In this document: piece after piece, positions 52,574 through 62,813 of the stretch | How positions within the stretch are numbered: the stretch's first letter is position 1 | Layout of the letters: every line of letters starts with the position of its first letter | Assembly (NCBI RefSeq): GCF_000765805.2 | Contig: NZ_JRPD02000008.1 | Coordinates: 1-64,000, forward strand | Direction of reading: 5' to 3' | Length of the DNA: 64,000 nucleotides | Origin: Helicobacter muridarum | Lineage (GTDB): Bacteria; Campylobacterota; Campylobacteria; Campylobacterales; Helicobacteraceae | Translations under genes and position numbers: made by a program | The notes under the pieces: generated by a model | The model's input: only the letters and a program-made list of their open reading frames with translations | Databases searched by the model: none | What the model was told of the DNA's origin: nothing

Positions 52574-53590
52574 ATGGAACTTTTTAAACACAACAAGATA
52601 TTTGATTTTGTATATTGGAGCAGATATGGCTTGATATTATCTGCTATTCTTAGCGTATTTTCCTTATATCTGTTTTTTGGAGTGGGTTTTAGTTTGGGCA
52701 TAGATTTTGCTGGAGGTAGTGTCGTGCAAATTCAGTTGCAATCTTCTAACTCTGGAGATCAGATAGAATCCAGCTCTAATGATATTAGTATTACAAATAT
52801 TCAAACTATAAGGAATCTTCTTAGTCAGGATTCTAGTTTTAATGGTTCTCAAGTTAGCAATTTTGGCAATGATAGGGAGATTCTTATTAAGATTCCATTT
52901 AACCCTAATTTGCAGTCTAGTATGTTAGCTAATAGGATTAATGAGATATTAAGCCCTATTGGTGATTTTGAGATTCGTAAGTTAGATAGCATTGGTCCAA
53001 AAGTTGGAGATGAGTTGGCTAGGAGCGCGGTTATTTCTCTTTTGCTAGCTGTTATTGCTATTATGCTTTATGTTAGCTTTAGGTATGAGTGGCGTTTTGC
53101 CCTTGCTTCTATTATAACCCTTGTGCATGACGTAATGATTACTGCTAGTAGTGTGATTTTATTTGACATTGATTTGAATTTAGAGGTAGTAGCTGCATTA
53201 CTTACTTTGCTTGGGTATTCTATAAATGATACAATCATCGTATTTGATAGAATCAGAGAAAAGATGTTAGAAGGCAAGAAGATGTCTATTCAAGAAGTTA
53301 TTAATGAGGCTATATCCCGAACCCTATCTAGGACGACTCTCACCTCTCTTACAATGTTCTTTGTTGTTCTAACTTTATATTTATTTGGTGGTGAAATCAT
53401 TATTGGATTTTCACTTCCTTTGCTTGTTGGAGTTGTTTTTGGAACATATAGTTCTATGTTTGTAGCTCCAAAGCTAGCTATTATGCTTGGATTCTCTATT
53501 GAAAAATATTATGCTAGAGAAGCACAAAAAGCAAAGAAGGCAGAAGAGAAAAAGAGAATGAGGCAGATGTATGAGGGTGGTAGATTATAG
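52574..53590 (+). CDS. secF: Protein translocase subunit SecF
   Basis: A 338-aa partner of SecD. It has GVGFSLGIDFAGGSVVQIQ, a short periplasmic domain containing a Ser/Asn-rich stretch (about 55-75), then GYSINDTIIVFDRIREKM and SRTLSRTTLTSLTM in the membrane half. The basic tail (AQKAKKAEEKKRMRQ) is cytosolic. It starts 11 bases after secD, so it is co-translated from the same transcript. Confidence 0.95.
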   Translation: MELFKHNKIFDFVYWSRYGLILSAILSVFSLYLFFGVGFSLGIDFAGGSVVQIQLQSSNSGDQIESSSNDISITNIQTIRNLLSQDSSFNGSQVSNFGNDREILIKIPFNPNLQSSMLANRINEILSPIGDFEIRKLDSIGPKVGDELARSAVISLLLAVIAIMLYVSFRYEWRFALASIITLVHDVMITASSVILFDIDLNLEVVAALLTLLGYSINDTIIVFDRIREKMLEGKKMSIQEVINEAISRTLSRTTLTSLTMFFVVLTLYLFGGEIIIGFSLPLLVGVVFGTYSSMFVAPKLAIMLGFSIEKYYAREAQKAKKAEEKKRMRQMYEGGRL

Positions 53591-53784
53591 TTATGTTTGC
53601 TTTTATGTCATTCCTAGTTATATCTATAGAATTAAATAAGTAATTATTATATTGTTAATATTTAAGTTCTTCTAATCAACTAGAACGAAGCTAATATTTA
53701 TTGGTTTTATGCTTAGCTAGTTATGTATTTGTTCCTTACCATAGAGTAATAATATTTTTTAAGAAAACTTAAGTATTTGTATGA

Positions 53785-53790
53785 TACAAT
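53785..53790 (+). promoter_or_regulatory. Candidate -10 box upstream of atpB
   Basis: TACAAT about 27 bases before ATG 53817. If real, it excludes the in-frame ATG at 53781 as the start. Confidence 0.3.
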
Positions 53791-53816
53791 CAAAAACTTT
53801 TATGAAGGATAGAGAC

Positions 53817-54497
53817 ATGGATGATAAGTTATTTACCTTTGCTGGACTAATTAGCACAGATCATAGCTTCATTACTATATTTTACACTTTGCTTAGTGCT
53901 GTTATAACAATTGGGATAAGCATGTTTGCAGTTAGAAAGTTACAAGCTGTTCCTAAAGGAATACAAAATTTTTATGAGTGGATCATTAGCGGTATGCTAT
54001 ATGTTGGTAAGGACACATTAGGGGATAAGCTAGCAAGGAAATATTTTCCTTTAGCTGGAAGTATAGGTGTTTTTGTGTTTTATTGCAATGTAATAGGAAT
54101 TGTTCCTGGTTTTGAATCTCCTACCTCAAGCATTAGTTTTACTTTGGTGCTTGCTTTGATTGTATTTTTTTACTACCATTTTGAAGGTATTAGGGCTAAT
54201 GGAGTTATTAAATATTTTGGACATTTCGCAGGTCCAGTTAAGTTACTTTCCCCGTTATTATTTCCGATAGAGATAATCTCTCATCTTTCTAGAATCATTT
54301 CTTTATCCTTTCGTTTATTTGGCAATATCAAGGGTGATGATATGTTCTTATTAGTTATGCTAACATTAGTTCCTTGGATAGTCCCATTGTTGCCGTTTGC
54401 TATTCTTATGTTTATGGCTGTATTGCAGGCTTTCGTGTTTATGATTCTTACATATGTTTATCTGGCTAGTGCAGTGCTAATAGAGGACGATCATTAA
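53817..54497 (+). CDS. atpB: ATP synthase F0 subunit a
   Basis: A 226-aa membrane subunit forming the proton half-channels beside the c-ring. The essential arginine lies in [15 protein letters not shown], and the last helices read [25 protein letters not shown] 53817 has AAGGA 7 bases upstream and gives [13 protein letters not shown]. The rest of the ATP synthase genes are not here, as is usual in Helicobacter, where atpB is apart from the F1 operon. Confidence 0.94.
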   Translation: MDDKLFTFAGLISTDHSFITIFYTLLSAVITIGISMFAVRKLQAVPKGIQNFYEWIISGMLYVGKDTLGDKLARKYFPLAGSIGVFVFYCNVIGIVPGFESPTSSISFTLVLALIVFFYYHFEGIRANGVIKYFGHFAGPVKLLSPLLFPIEIISHLSRIISLSFRLFGNIKGDDMFLLVMLTLVPWIVPLLPFAILMFMAVLQAFVFMILTYVYLASAVLIEDDH

Positions 54498-54527
54498 TAT
54501 TCTTTCCTTGATGGTAGATTATAAGTA

Positions 54528-54872
54528 ATGAGCAATAAAATAGGCATTAATAGAGTCATAGCTATTTTAGACTTTTTTTATGGTTTCTTTTTTGGATGTT
54601 CAATATTTGCTGCATCTTTAGCTTTTATAATTACTCCAGACTTTTTTTCCTCTATTTTGTTGGCTGTTAGTTTTTTTACTGTATTCATTTTCTTGATGAT
54701 AATGATTAGATATTTTCGAATACGAATTGAATTAGCTCAAATGTCCCTTGATGCTCAAATAAAAATACATGAATCTCAGGAAAAAATTTTACATTTACTT
54801 TATTCAGATTCTCAATATAATCTAGTTGATTCTACATTGGATAATAATCATACTAATGCAGGTTCAAACTAA
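54528..54872 (+). CDS. Hypothetical two-helix membrane protein
   Basis: A 114-aa protein with two membrane helices (about 10-34 and 40-62) and a charged, coil-forming tail rich in Gln/Glu/Lys that ends in Asn/Asp-rich text. No family recognised. It starts 30 bases after atpB on the same strand and may be co-transcribed. The tight spacing and sound frame support a real gene. Confidence 0.65.
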   Translation: MSNKIGINRVIAILDFFYGFFFGCSIFAASLAFIITPDFFSSILLAVSFFTVFIFLMIMIRYFRIRIELAQMSLDAQIKIHESQEKILHLLYSDSQYNLVDSTLDNNHTNAGSN

Positions 54873-55012
54873 TTCTTTTTAGCTTATTTTGTATAATTTT
54901 GTCATTAGATTTATAAAAATTTTCTCTAAGTTTTACTTCTATAGTTATCTTTATTAATGCTTTAATAGGGGTTATTGTTGTTAATATATTTCTTAAGCAT
55001 ATTGATTAGTAT

Positions 55013-55030
55013 CTGGTATATATTTTGCTT
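55013..55030 (+). promoter_or_regulatory. Sigma-54 promoter of flgL
   Basis: CTGGTATATATTTTGCTT has GG (55015-55016) and GC (55027-55028) exactly 10 bases apart. It lies about 33 bases before the flgL ATG. The flgL gene is in the RpoN regulon of H. pylori. Confidence 0.68.
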
Positions 55031-55062
55031 GTAATAGACAATATTGTATCTAAGGCTCAATC

Positions 55063-57615
55063 ATGCGTGTAACATTTGGAACAAAATATAGTCAAATGCT
55101 AAATAACCAAAGCTCTCTTACTTCGAAGCTAAATGAGACTAATACCAAAATCGCAAATGGTAAGGAGATTCAATATGGTTGGCAAAATGCAAGCATTTCT
55201 AATCAGAACTTAAAGCTAGAATATGACGAAACAACGCTTACTCAAGGTATAGAAGTATCAAGGACTGCCGAGATAAATACTCTCAATACAGATAGAGCAT
55301 TACAGGAGATGTCTACTGCAATGGTGCATTTTAAGACAAAGATGTTGCATGGTGCAAATGATTTGCATACACCTACATCAAGAGAAGCTTTAGCTCGTGA
55401 TTTAGAGGCAATAAAGGCTCATATTATAAATATTGCAAATACTTCTGTTGGTGGTAAGTTTATTTTTTCAGGTAGTAAGGTAAGCACACAGCCGTTTGAT
55501 ATGGATGGAAATTATTATGGCAATGATGAGTCTTTAAGTGCTCTTGTTAGCTCTAAAAATCTTGTTCCTTTCAATGTTACAGGTGAGGAACTTTTTTATG
55601 GTTTTGATAATGACAAGCACCGCATTATTACTACTAATGAGCGCATGCTAAATCAAACAAGGCTTCATCCATCAATTATGGATAATTCTGAAAGGCATAG
55701 TGAACCAATTGAGGTTTATTTGAATGAGAATGACACATTACGAGATATGATAGGTGATAATGATAATAATCCATCTAATAATGGTAAGGAATATTTCTAT
55801 TTGCAAGGTGTGAATAGTCGAGGTCAGAGCTTTAAGGATAAATTTTCGCTTGATGTTGGATATTCACACCCAAATAATTCTACAAGAATTAGAGATCTAC
55901 TAGATAGAATTGGTAAGGCTTATGGCAATACAAATAAAACTCAAGTAGTTGATGTGAGACTTAATAAATGGGGACAAATTGAGATAAAGGATCTAAAACC
56001 GGGAAGCTCTAGCATTGATTTTCATATGATTTCAAGCAATTTGGATGTGGAGAATACCACTGATTTAGAATCCCTTGGTGCTCGTGTAAAAGTATATAGC
56101 TCACAGAATCTTATTTCAGAGTTTAGTGCTAGCAATCTTAAGGGTGTGAATGATTTATATGATAATCGGGTAACACATATCCCAACAACATTTTTGCATA
56201 AAAATAATACGATGGCAGAGATAGATTCTAAGCTTTCAGATATATTGTCTACTTCTACCCGTTATATTAGAATTAGTGGCACTGCTCCAAATAAAACAGA
56301 TGGCAGCGTTGACGATAGGGAATTGGGTGAGCCAGCTGTATTTGATATACAGGGCATGGAGATTAGAGATTTGTTCCAATCGATTAAAGATTATTTTGGT
56401 GGAAATATTGAGGTTGAGTTAGATTATGGTCATATTACTATATATGATAATAATGTCAAATCTAAGAGCAAGGATTCAGCAAATAATCCATTTGATGGTG
56501 ATAGAGGGTTCTCAATTAGACTTGAAACGTTAGGAGAGGATAAGAATCCAGTTAATGGTTTTACTGCTGCTCTTGGAGTAAATTATACAAAAACAGGTTT
56601 TCATCAGTTAGGTTCTAAGCTTAGGGGTAATATAGCCCAAGTAATATCTGGGACTTCATATCTTGCAAATGATGCTACAAAGTTAATTGAGGTTACAGAT
56701 GGATCTCTTAATGGTAAAACTTATGGATTTAAGTTTCAAGATCATAATGGAATTGAATTTCATGCTAGTCTTACTTTTACCAAACAAGGTAGCTTCCTTG
56801 AGTTGCCATCACAAAAATTAGAATCTAGCACTATAAAGATTCCTCTATTTAACCCTGATGATGAGCCACCACAAGTAACAGTTAGCCATGGTGATATAGT
56901 TACATATAGGCAGATTATGGATGCTATGGCAATTGCACTAAATTATAGCAATGAAGATGAAGAATCTCTTCGCTTAGCAGAGATTAAAGGCAAGCCAACA
57001 CAAGCAGCAAAGGACGCTTATGAAGCACTTGTAAATAGGGCAAATACTAAAGTGAGTATTTATATAGACAAAGAAGGCAAGATGGTGATTCAAGATAATA
57101 TTCGCTCTGTTACTAGAATGTCTATGATGTTTTATGATAAAGACCAAGATAGCTTTAGTCCAGAATCAATACGCAATTCGGTTTCAAATATAAGATTTAA
57201 TGCTAATGGAGCATTAGTTGTAGATGATCCAAAGATAAATTTCTTTAAAGGATTAGATGATGCAATCCATTCTGTGCGAAATGGTGTATATCGTGCAGGA
57301 GCATTACATGGACAACGTTATGATGATACTATGCAAAGTATCGGTTTGCAGAATAACATAGAACTAATTGATCATTTAAGCGATCATATAGAGAAAATTA
57401 TTGCTAAAAATGGAGCTCACACAAGGACATTCCAAAATGCAATCACAAGGAATGAGATTATTAAAACACAAGTAAGCGGAATCAAGGGAGAGGTAATAGG
57501 TGCTGATTTGGCAGAAACTTATAATAAATTTACCAATCTTAGCAATAATTATCAAGCTGTTCTATCTTCTACGAATAGAATTAATGGTCTTTCGCTTGTG
57601 AATTATCTTAACTAG
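55063..57615 (+). CDS. flgL: Flagellar hook-filament junction protein FlgL (HAP3)
   Basis: An 850-aa protein. The N-terminal flagellin-like coil (MRVTFGTKYSQMLNNQSSLTSKL) and GGKFIFSGSKVSTQPFD are diagnostic, and the C-terminal coil (LSNNYQAVLSSTNRINGLSLVNYLN) pairs with it. A long central exposed region (about 170-740) makes it more than twice the size of enterobacterial FlgL, as in Helicobacter, where it is about 830 aa. It joins the flagellar hook to the filament. Confidence 0.93.
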   Translation: MRVTFGTKYSQMLNNQSSLTSKLNETNTKIANGKEIQYGWQNASISNQNLKLEYDETTLTQGIEVSRTAEINTLNTDRALQEMSTAMVHFKTKMLHGANDLHTPTSREALARDLEAIKAHIINIANTSVGGKFIFSGSKVSTQPFDMDGNYYGNDESLSALVSSKNLVPFNVTGEELFYGFDNDKHRIITTNERMLNQTRLHPSIMDNSERHSEPIEVYLNENDTLRDMIGDNDNNPSNNGKEYFYLQGVNSRGQSFKDKFSLDVGYSHPNNSTRIRDLLDRIGKAYGNTNKTQVVDVRLNKWGQIEIKDLKPGSSSIDFHMISSNLDVENTTDLESLGARVKVYSSQNLISEFSASNLKGVNDLYDNRVTHIPTTFLHKNNTMAEIDSKLSDILSTSTRYIRISGTAPNKTDGSVDDRELGEPAVFDIQGMEIRDLFQSIKDYFGGNIEVELDYGHITIYDNNVKSKSKDSANNPFDGDRGFSIRLETLGEDKNPVNGFTAALGVNYTKTGFHQLGSKLRGNIAQVISGTSYLANDATKLIEVTDGSLNGKTYGFKFQDHNGIEFHASLTFTKQGSFLELPSQKLESSTIKIPLFNPDDEPPQVTVSHGDIVTYRQIMDAMAIALNYSNEDEESLRLAEIKGKPTQAAKDAYEALVNRANTKVSIYIDKEGKMVIQDNIRSVTRMSMMFYDKDQDSFSPESIRNSVSNIRFNANGALVVDDPKINFFKGLDDAIHSVRNGVYRAGALHGQRYDDTMQSIGLQNNIELIDHLSDHIEKIIAKNGAHTRTFQNAITRNEIIKTQVSGIKGEVIGADLAETYNKFTNLSNNYQAVLSSTNRINGLSLVNYLN

Positions 57616-57670
57616 ATTCTACTAATATTTATTTGTTATTCTATCTTTGGCTTAACGCCACGTTTTCTAA

Positions 57671-59611
57671 TTATATTTGCAATGGATCTATGTCAATGTC
57701 AATAGAATCTAAAATTTCATTATCTGCCATTTGCTTTGCTTGTCTTATAACTTGTTGAAGAACAAATGGTGTTTTTGCTCGTAGTAACACTTGGTAATAG
57801 AATTTATTTTTTATCTTTGCCGTATTTCCCTCACAAACTCCAATAACTTCAAATTCTTTATTAATAATTAATTGCGCCTTTTCTAATAGCTGTGAAAATC
57901 TGATTGCTAGATTCTTTGCCTTATATTCATTCTTATTTGCGAAATTCACAAGTCCTAGCCTTGTGAATGGAGGATACATAAATTCTCTAGATTGCAATTC
58001 ATAATCAATCACAAGTTTATAATCTCCCCAAAAATCCAATATCAATTCCTTATTGCTTGTTTGCACAATAATCTTTCCATCTTGCTTCCTGCCACTTCTT
58101 CCGCCTACTTGATACAACAAGGAAAATGTCCTTTCTATTGCTCTATAGTCTTGCATAGCAAGCATATAGTCTAATCCCAAAATAATACTTAAAGCGATAT
58201 TATGATAATCATGCCCTTTTGCTAGCATTTGCGTGCCAATTAATATATCAATTTTCTTATCATTAAAATCATTTAGTATTTTCTCTAGTTTTCTTTGTGT
58301 GGTGATATTATCTCTATCAAAAATTTCAATATTCGCGTCTATTCCTTTGTCTTTAAGGGCACCTTCTAAATGGTTTTTAATCTCCTCTGTGCCAAGTTTT
58401 AAGCCTTCTAGTTCAGAGCATCCACAATATTCACAAATTGCAGGAATATTTCTTGTGAAGTTACAATAATGACAAATAAGAGCATGTTTTTTTTGGTGTA
58501 AGCTTAGGGTAATACTACATGATGGACACATAATTTTTTGTTTGCAATTTCGACATAATAAACTCTTGAAATTTGCTCTAATAGGCACAAAGATTATTAC
58601 TTGCAGCTTTTTATTTAGCACTTCAATTATATTTTGCAGTATTATTTGGCTTATTGGACTATCAACTGTTATGGAATCGAATATAAGCATATTGCTAGCC
58701 TTATGAAAGGCAGATTCCAGCCTTATTAAATAGTTATTTTGTTTGGCTAGATAATAGCTCTTTACTGATGGCGTAGCACTTCCTAGCACGACTAATATGT
58801 TTTTTGTGCTTAACAATATAGCTAAATCCTTTGCATTATATTTTGGCTGGCTAGTTGATTTATATGAATCGTCATGTTCTTCATCTACAATAATTGCGCC
58901 TAGATTTTGATATGGTAGAAAAAGAGCACTTCTAGCTCCGGCTATGATTCTTATTTTGCCTGATATTAGCTTTTGTAATATGCCTGTTTTTTGCTTTGCT
59001 GTTTGCTTACTATGCCACATTCCTATGAGATTTGGGAATGCTATTTCTAATCTTTTTTGTATTTGTGGCGTTAGTGATATTTCTGGCATCAAGAATAAAA
59101 CCTGCTTATTATTAGATATGACATCATTGATAATATGTAGATATATTTCTGTTTTGCCGCTACCTGTCGCGCCAAAAATTAGACTTATATATCGCTCTTG
59201 GCAAAATTGTAGCACTTCTTGTTGTTTTTGAGAAAGTATATTTAGATTCGGACTTATATCTATAAGTTTGTTTAATTCTTGTGGTGAGCTTATGAATGGT
59301 GTGAAAATTTGTGCGCTTATGCCAATTTGCTGCATGTAATAATTGCTTATAAATGATAGTAGTGTTTTTTGTATCTCGCTTAGACTTTTATCTGATTTGC
59401 TAGCCTCTTTTATTTTAAATGTATATTTATTTTCATCTTGATGCTTAGCTATGCCTGTCATGATTGCTAGCTTATTTTGCTTTCCTAGTTCTACTTGAAA
59501 TAAATCATAGAGCTTTGGTTTTGAATCTAGATTGCTAATATCTATCTTATATGTAAGCGGGAATAGTTTCGCGCCAATAATCTCAACCTCTATCAATAGA
59601 AAAACACTCAT
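57671..59611 (-). CDS. priA: Primosomal replication restart helicase PriA
   Basis: A 646-aa SF2 3'-to-5' helicase that reloads the replisome at stalled forks. It has Walker A GATGSGKT (147-154), DEEH (243-246), a zinc-binding insertion with eight cysteines (CRNCKQKIMCPSC ... CHYC ... CEYCGC), and QVGGRSGRKQDG as motif VI. The N-terminal DNA-binding part is short, as in other Campylobacterota. It converges on flgL, with 55 bases between the stops. Confidence 0.94.
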   Translation of the reverse strand: MSVFLLIEVEIIGAKLFPLTYKIDISNLDSKPKLYDLFQVELGKQNKLAIMTGIAKHQDENKYTFKIKEASKSDKSLSEIQKTLLSFISNYYMQQIGISAQIFTPFISSPQELNKLIDISPNLNILSQKQQEVLQFCQERYISLIFGATGSGKTEIYLHIINDVISNNKQVLFLMPEISLTPQIQKRLEIAFPNLIGMWHSKQTAKQKTGILQKLISGKIRIIAGARSALFLPYQNLGAIIVDEEHDDSYKSTSQPKYNAKDLAILLSTKNILVVLGSATPSVKSYYLAKQNNYLIRLESAFHKASNMLIFDSITVDSPISQIILQNIIEVLNKKLQVIIFVPIRANFKSLLCRNCKQKIMCPSCSITLSLHQKKHALICHYCNFTRNIPAICEYCGCSELEGLKLGTEEIKNHLEGALKDKGIDANIEIFDRDNITTQRKLEKILNDFNDKKIDILIGTQMLAKGHDYHNIALSIILGLDYMLAMQDYRAIERTFSLLYQVGGRSGRKQDGKIIVQTSNKELILDFWGDYKLVIDYELQSREFMYPPFTRLGLVNFANKNEYKAKNLAIRFSQLLEKAQLIINKEFEVIGVCEGNTAKIKNKFYYQVLLRAKTPFVLQQVIRQAKQMADNEILDSIDIDIDPLQI

Positions 59612-59833
59612 TGTAAAGCCTTATTATGAATTTTATAGATTACGTCTTTATTTAATCCTTAAACAAGAATTGATGATGCTTTATTAATATACTTTGTATG
59701 ATAGATTCTTGAAAACAAAGCTTATTTGGCGATGATTTATCTTGTAGTATTGTTTATGTTAGGCACACTCAAATTGTAACTTTATATTCGTTGGGAATGG
59801 ATAAGACAAATGAGATATAAAATGATAAAGTTA

Positions 59834-60634
59834 TTAGTTAGAATCAACTAATAGTTCAAGTACTAGGTTTGCTTGATGCGCTGCGCAAATATTTACGCGA
59901 GGTGCCATAAGCCCATTCCCTGGTTTTGCCTCACTTTGTAAATCTCCGCATATATATAAATTTTTCGCAATCTTTCTTGTTTGTATGGAATTTGAGTTAC
60001 CATATCCAGCTAATCCAGAAGCACAAATTAAAATTTTATTAGGATAGAATCTGTGTAAATTTTGTGCAAGCATAGCCTTTGCTATAGCAGAATCAAATGC
60101 CTCACATACTATATCTACCTCGCTAAAAAGCTCCTCTATATTTTCTTCGCAAACTCTTAATGTGTGAATCTTAGTTGTTATAAATGGATTTATCTTTGTG
60201 ATTTGTTTTCGCATGGATTGGGTTTTAAATTCTCCCAAATTTTCTATTTCATAAGCTTGTCTGTTGAGATTGCTAGGCTCAATTACATCAAAATCTATTA
60301 ACACAAGATTCCCAATACCGCTTCTTGCAAGCATAATTGCAATATGTGATCCAAGTCCACCAAGCCCGCAAATCGCTACACTTGCGCGTTTCAATTTTTC
60401 ATACACCATTGGCGTATGTCTAGCACTCATCATTGATTCCAATGCTGATTTGGGTGGCATTTTACCTTTAGGAATACAAAATAACTCGTCATTCTCACTC
60501 AATATCAAATTATCCTTTGTCGCAAAACCATTAACAATCCACACATCGCTATCATCTCCATTAAGACTAGAAAAAAAGCTATATGTATCTTTATAATCTG
60601 TTTGCAGTCTTTCTCCATTGAATCTTATTTTCAT
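59834..60634 (-). CDS. thiF: ThiS adenylyltransferase ThiF with ThiS-like N-terminus
   Basis: A 266-aa E1-like enzyme. The N-terminal 55 residues (MKIRFNGERLQTDY ...) look like a degenerate ThiS beta-grasp domain without the Gly-Gly tail. The Rossmann part has GLGGLG (90-95), IDFDVIEPSNLNRQ with the catalytic arginine context, and a late region KPGNGLMAPRVNICAAHQANL. It adenylates the sulfur carrier ThiS for thiazole synthesis; C. jejuni has a similar-length ThiF. AAGGG is 7 bases before ATG 60634. No thiS, thiG or thiH is adjacent, so MoeB/HesA-like use cannot be excluded. Confidence 0.8.
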   Translation of the reverse strand: MKIRFNGERLQTDYKDTYSFFSSLNGDDSDVWIVNGFATKDNLILSENDELFCIPKGKMPPKSALESMMSARHTPMVYEKLKRASVAICGLGGLGSHIAIMLARSGIGNLVLIDFDVIEPSNLNRQAYEIENLGEFKTQSMRKQITKINPFITTKIHTLRVCEENIEELFSEVDIVCEAFDSAIAKAMLAQNLHRFYPNKILICASGLAGYGNSNSIQTRKIAKNLYICGDLQSEAKPGNGLMAPRVNICAAHQANLVLELLVDSN

Positions 60635-60843
60635 CTTGTGCCCTTATATCTTAGATTGAGCTCGTTGGCTAACGAGTATTTTAACATTTATAAATCCTTA
60701 TTCATTGCTATGTTTAATTTTTAGTAACACAGTTAATTATTTGTAATACTTTATTGATAATTCCAGCATAATAAAACACTTACCAATTGTTATTTTAATT
60801 GGTTTAATATTTCGCTTTCAAAATCTTTCTCCAAAGGAACTTT

Positions 60844-61416
60844 ATGTTAAATGTAACTATCTTAAAGTGTTTATCTAAATTTAGGAATGTTGCTATAGTT
60901 ATTGCCCATGTTGCCATTTTTGTTATTTTTATTTGGATCGGTGGATTAAAATTTTTCAATTATGAAGCAGAAGGGATAGTTCCTTTTGTTGCAAACTCTC
61001 CTTTATCTAGTTTCTTCTATAAAGATGTGGATAATTACAAGTCAAATAAGATTCCAGAGGGCACTTATGATGAGCAAAAGCATAAATGGCATGATGATAA
61101 TAGGACATATCTTGTATCTTATGGGCTTGGCATATTAATTATTCTTTATGGGACAATGATATTATTTGGACTATTTTATCCTATTTTGGGTGTAGTAGGA
61201 GGGATACTTGCATTTTTTATGACTTGTATTACTTTGTCTTTCCTGATAACAACACCAGAGGTATGGGTATCTAATCTTGGTGGAATGAATTACGGTTTTC
61301 CTTATTTATCTGGAGCAGGTCGACTTGTAATCAAAGATATTGCAATTATGGCCTGTTCTCTAGTTGTTGTAAGCAGCTGTGCAGAAAGAATACTGAAGAA
61401 ATCAAATAGCAATTAG
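60844..61416 (+). CDS. DUF417 (YkgB/RclC-like) membrane protein
   Basis: A 190-aa inner-membrane protein with four hydrophobic segments. It has IWIGGLKFFNYEAEGIVPF and TTPEVWV ... GFPYLSGAGRLVIKD, the two most conserved stretches of the DUF417 family. E. coli RclC of this family belongs to the reactive-chlorine resistance set; the mechanism is not known. It stands alone here, without RclA, RclB or RclR. AAGGA is just upstream of ATG 60844. Confidence 0.85.
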   Translation: MLNVTILKCLSKFRNVAIVIAHVAIFVIFIWIGGLKFFNYEAEGIVPFVANSPLSSFFYKDVDNYKSNKIPEGTYDEQKHKWHDDNRTYLVSYGLGILIILYGTMILFGLFYPILGVVGGILAFFMTCITLSFLITTPEVWVSNLGGMNYGFPYLSGAGRLVIKDIAIMACSLVVVSSCAERILKKSNSN

Positions 61417-61548
61417 TTGATTTTGTTTAATTTATGGGCCGCTTATAAGAATCCAATAAGGATTGGTTCTTTAACAACTTTTATATTATTTGTATTTCGT
61501 TGTTCAATTTATAAGAGTATTATCAAGTAAGACAAATATATGTTTTGA

Positions 61549-61554
61549 TATAAT
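61549..61554 (+). promoter_or_regulatory. Candidate -10 box upstream of galE
   Basis: TATAAT (in GATATAATGG) 34 bases before the TTG start of galE. Confidence 0.4.
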
Positions 61555-61587
61555 GGTAACAATGGATTTATTAACTTAAGGATCAAT

Positions 61588-62813
61588 TTGCCTACTATTA
61601 CTAATAACGCTTCGATTAATTTATCTTTAAATTACCCTGATTCTTATGTGCTAATAATTGGAGGAGCAGGCTATATTGGCTCTAATACTAATGCCTTGCT
61701 TAATAGTTTGGGTGTTAGAACTATTGTATATGATAGTCTTGTATACGGACATAAAGAAGCACTTGATTTCACACCCTTACAATCTTTATCCCTAGAATCA
61801 TCTAGCTATGGGGGGGGGGGGTTACACTACCCTATAATAAATCAGGCATAAATCTTTATGAATTTCTACATAAATCAAATCTTGCTCACCCGCTAGATTT
61901 TTGCAAAAATGATATAGATCTAGGATTTGAATCTAGACGTAATGTTTATATAAATCCTAGCTCATATACTACTTTTATTCAAGCTGATCTATCAGCTAAG
62001 GATACTATTCGCACTATATTTAATAGCTTTGATATTTACGCTGTGCTGCATTTTGCTGCTTTTGCGTATGTTGGGGAAAGTGTGCAAGACCCTTGTAAAT
62101 ATTATCGTAACAACATAGCAAATACCATTAACCTCTTAGAAATTATGCGAGAGTGTGGTTGCAAGAATATTATCTTTAGCTCTACTTGCGCAACCTATGG
62201 CAATCCGCTTCATTTGCCTATAATGGAATCTCACCCACAAAATCCTATTAATCCCTATGGATATTCAAAGCTTGTGGTAGAGCAAATTCTAAGAGATTTT
62301 TCACTTGCATATAATTTTAGATATGTCATTTTGCGTTATTTTAATGCTGCTGGTGCTAGCATGCTATTTAATATTGGTGAAAGCCATAACCCAGAAACTC
62401 ATGTTATACCATTAGTAATTCAGACTGCACTTCAAAAAAGAGATTTTTTTAGTGTTTTTGGCAATGATTATCCTACACGCGATGGAACTTGTATTCGTGA
62501 TTATATACATGTAGATGATTTGGCAAGTGCGCATGTTTTGGCTCTGAAATATCTCCAAAATGGCGGAGATTCGAATATATTTAATCTTGGAAATGGAGAT
62601 GGATTTTCTGTATTTGAAATACTAGATTGTGTAGAACGTATTACCAATAATCAAATACCACATAAAATTGAACAAAGACGTGAGGGAGATCCGGCAATTC
62701 TCATTGGGGATAGCACAAGGGCTAGAGAAATTTTGCATTGGAATCCACAATTTTTTGAGCTAGAACATATTATTCAATCTGCATTTAAATGGCATAGCAA
62801 TGCAAGATATTAA
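61588..62813 (+). CDS. galE: UDP-glucose 4-epimerase (GalE-like), phase-variable, off-frame here
   Basis: An NAD-dependent short-chain epimerase for nucleotide sugars. The start is TTG 61588 with AAGGA 5 bases upstream. The first part carries the NAD site IGGAGYIGSNT; the rest has HFAAFAYVGESV, SSTCATYG and the catalytic YGYSK. A run of 12 G (61810-61821) lies in an extra 70-residue segment not found in ordinary GalE. With 12 G the frame ends at 61851. With 13 or 10 G it continues as VTLPYNKSGINLY ... into the rest, giving about 408 aa. The downstream frame is intact throughout, so I read it as an ON/OFF gene, not decay. Confidence 0.88.
61810..61821. repeat. G12 contingency tract in galE
   Basis: Twelve consecutive G in an otherwise AT-rich gene. 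Addition of one G or loss of two restores the full-length frame. Confidence 0.93.

Noticed and set aside
61460-61486. Imperfect hairpin around AATCC-AATAA-GGATT after the DUF417 gene
   Set aside because: The stem is short with a bulge; not good enough to call a terminator.
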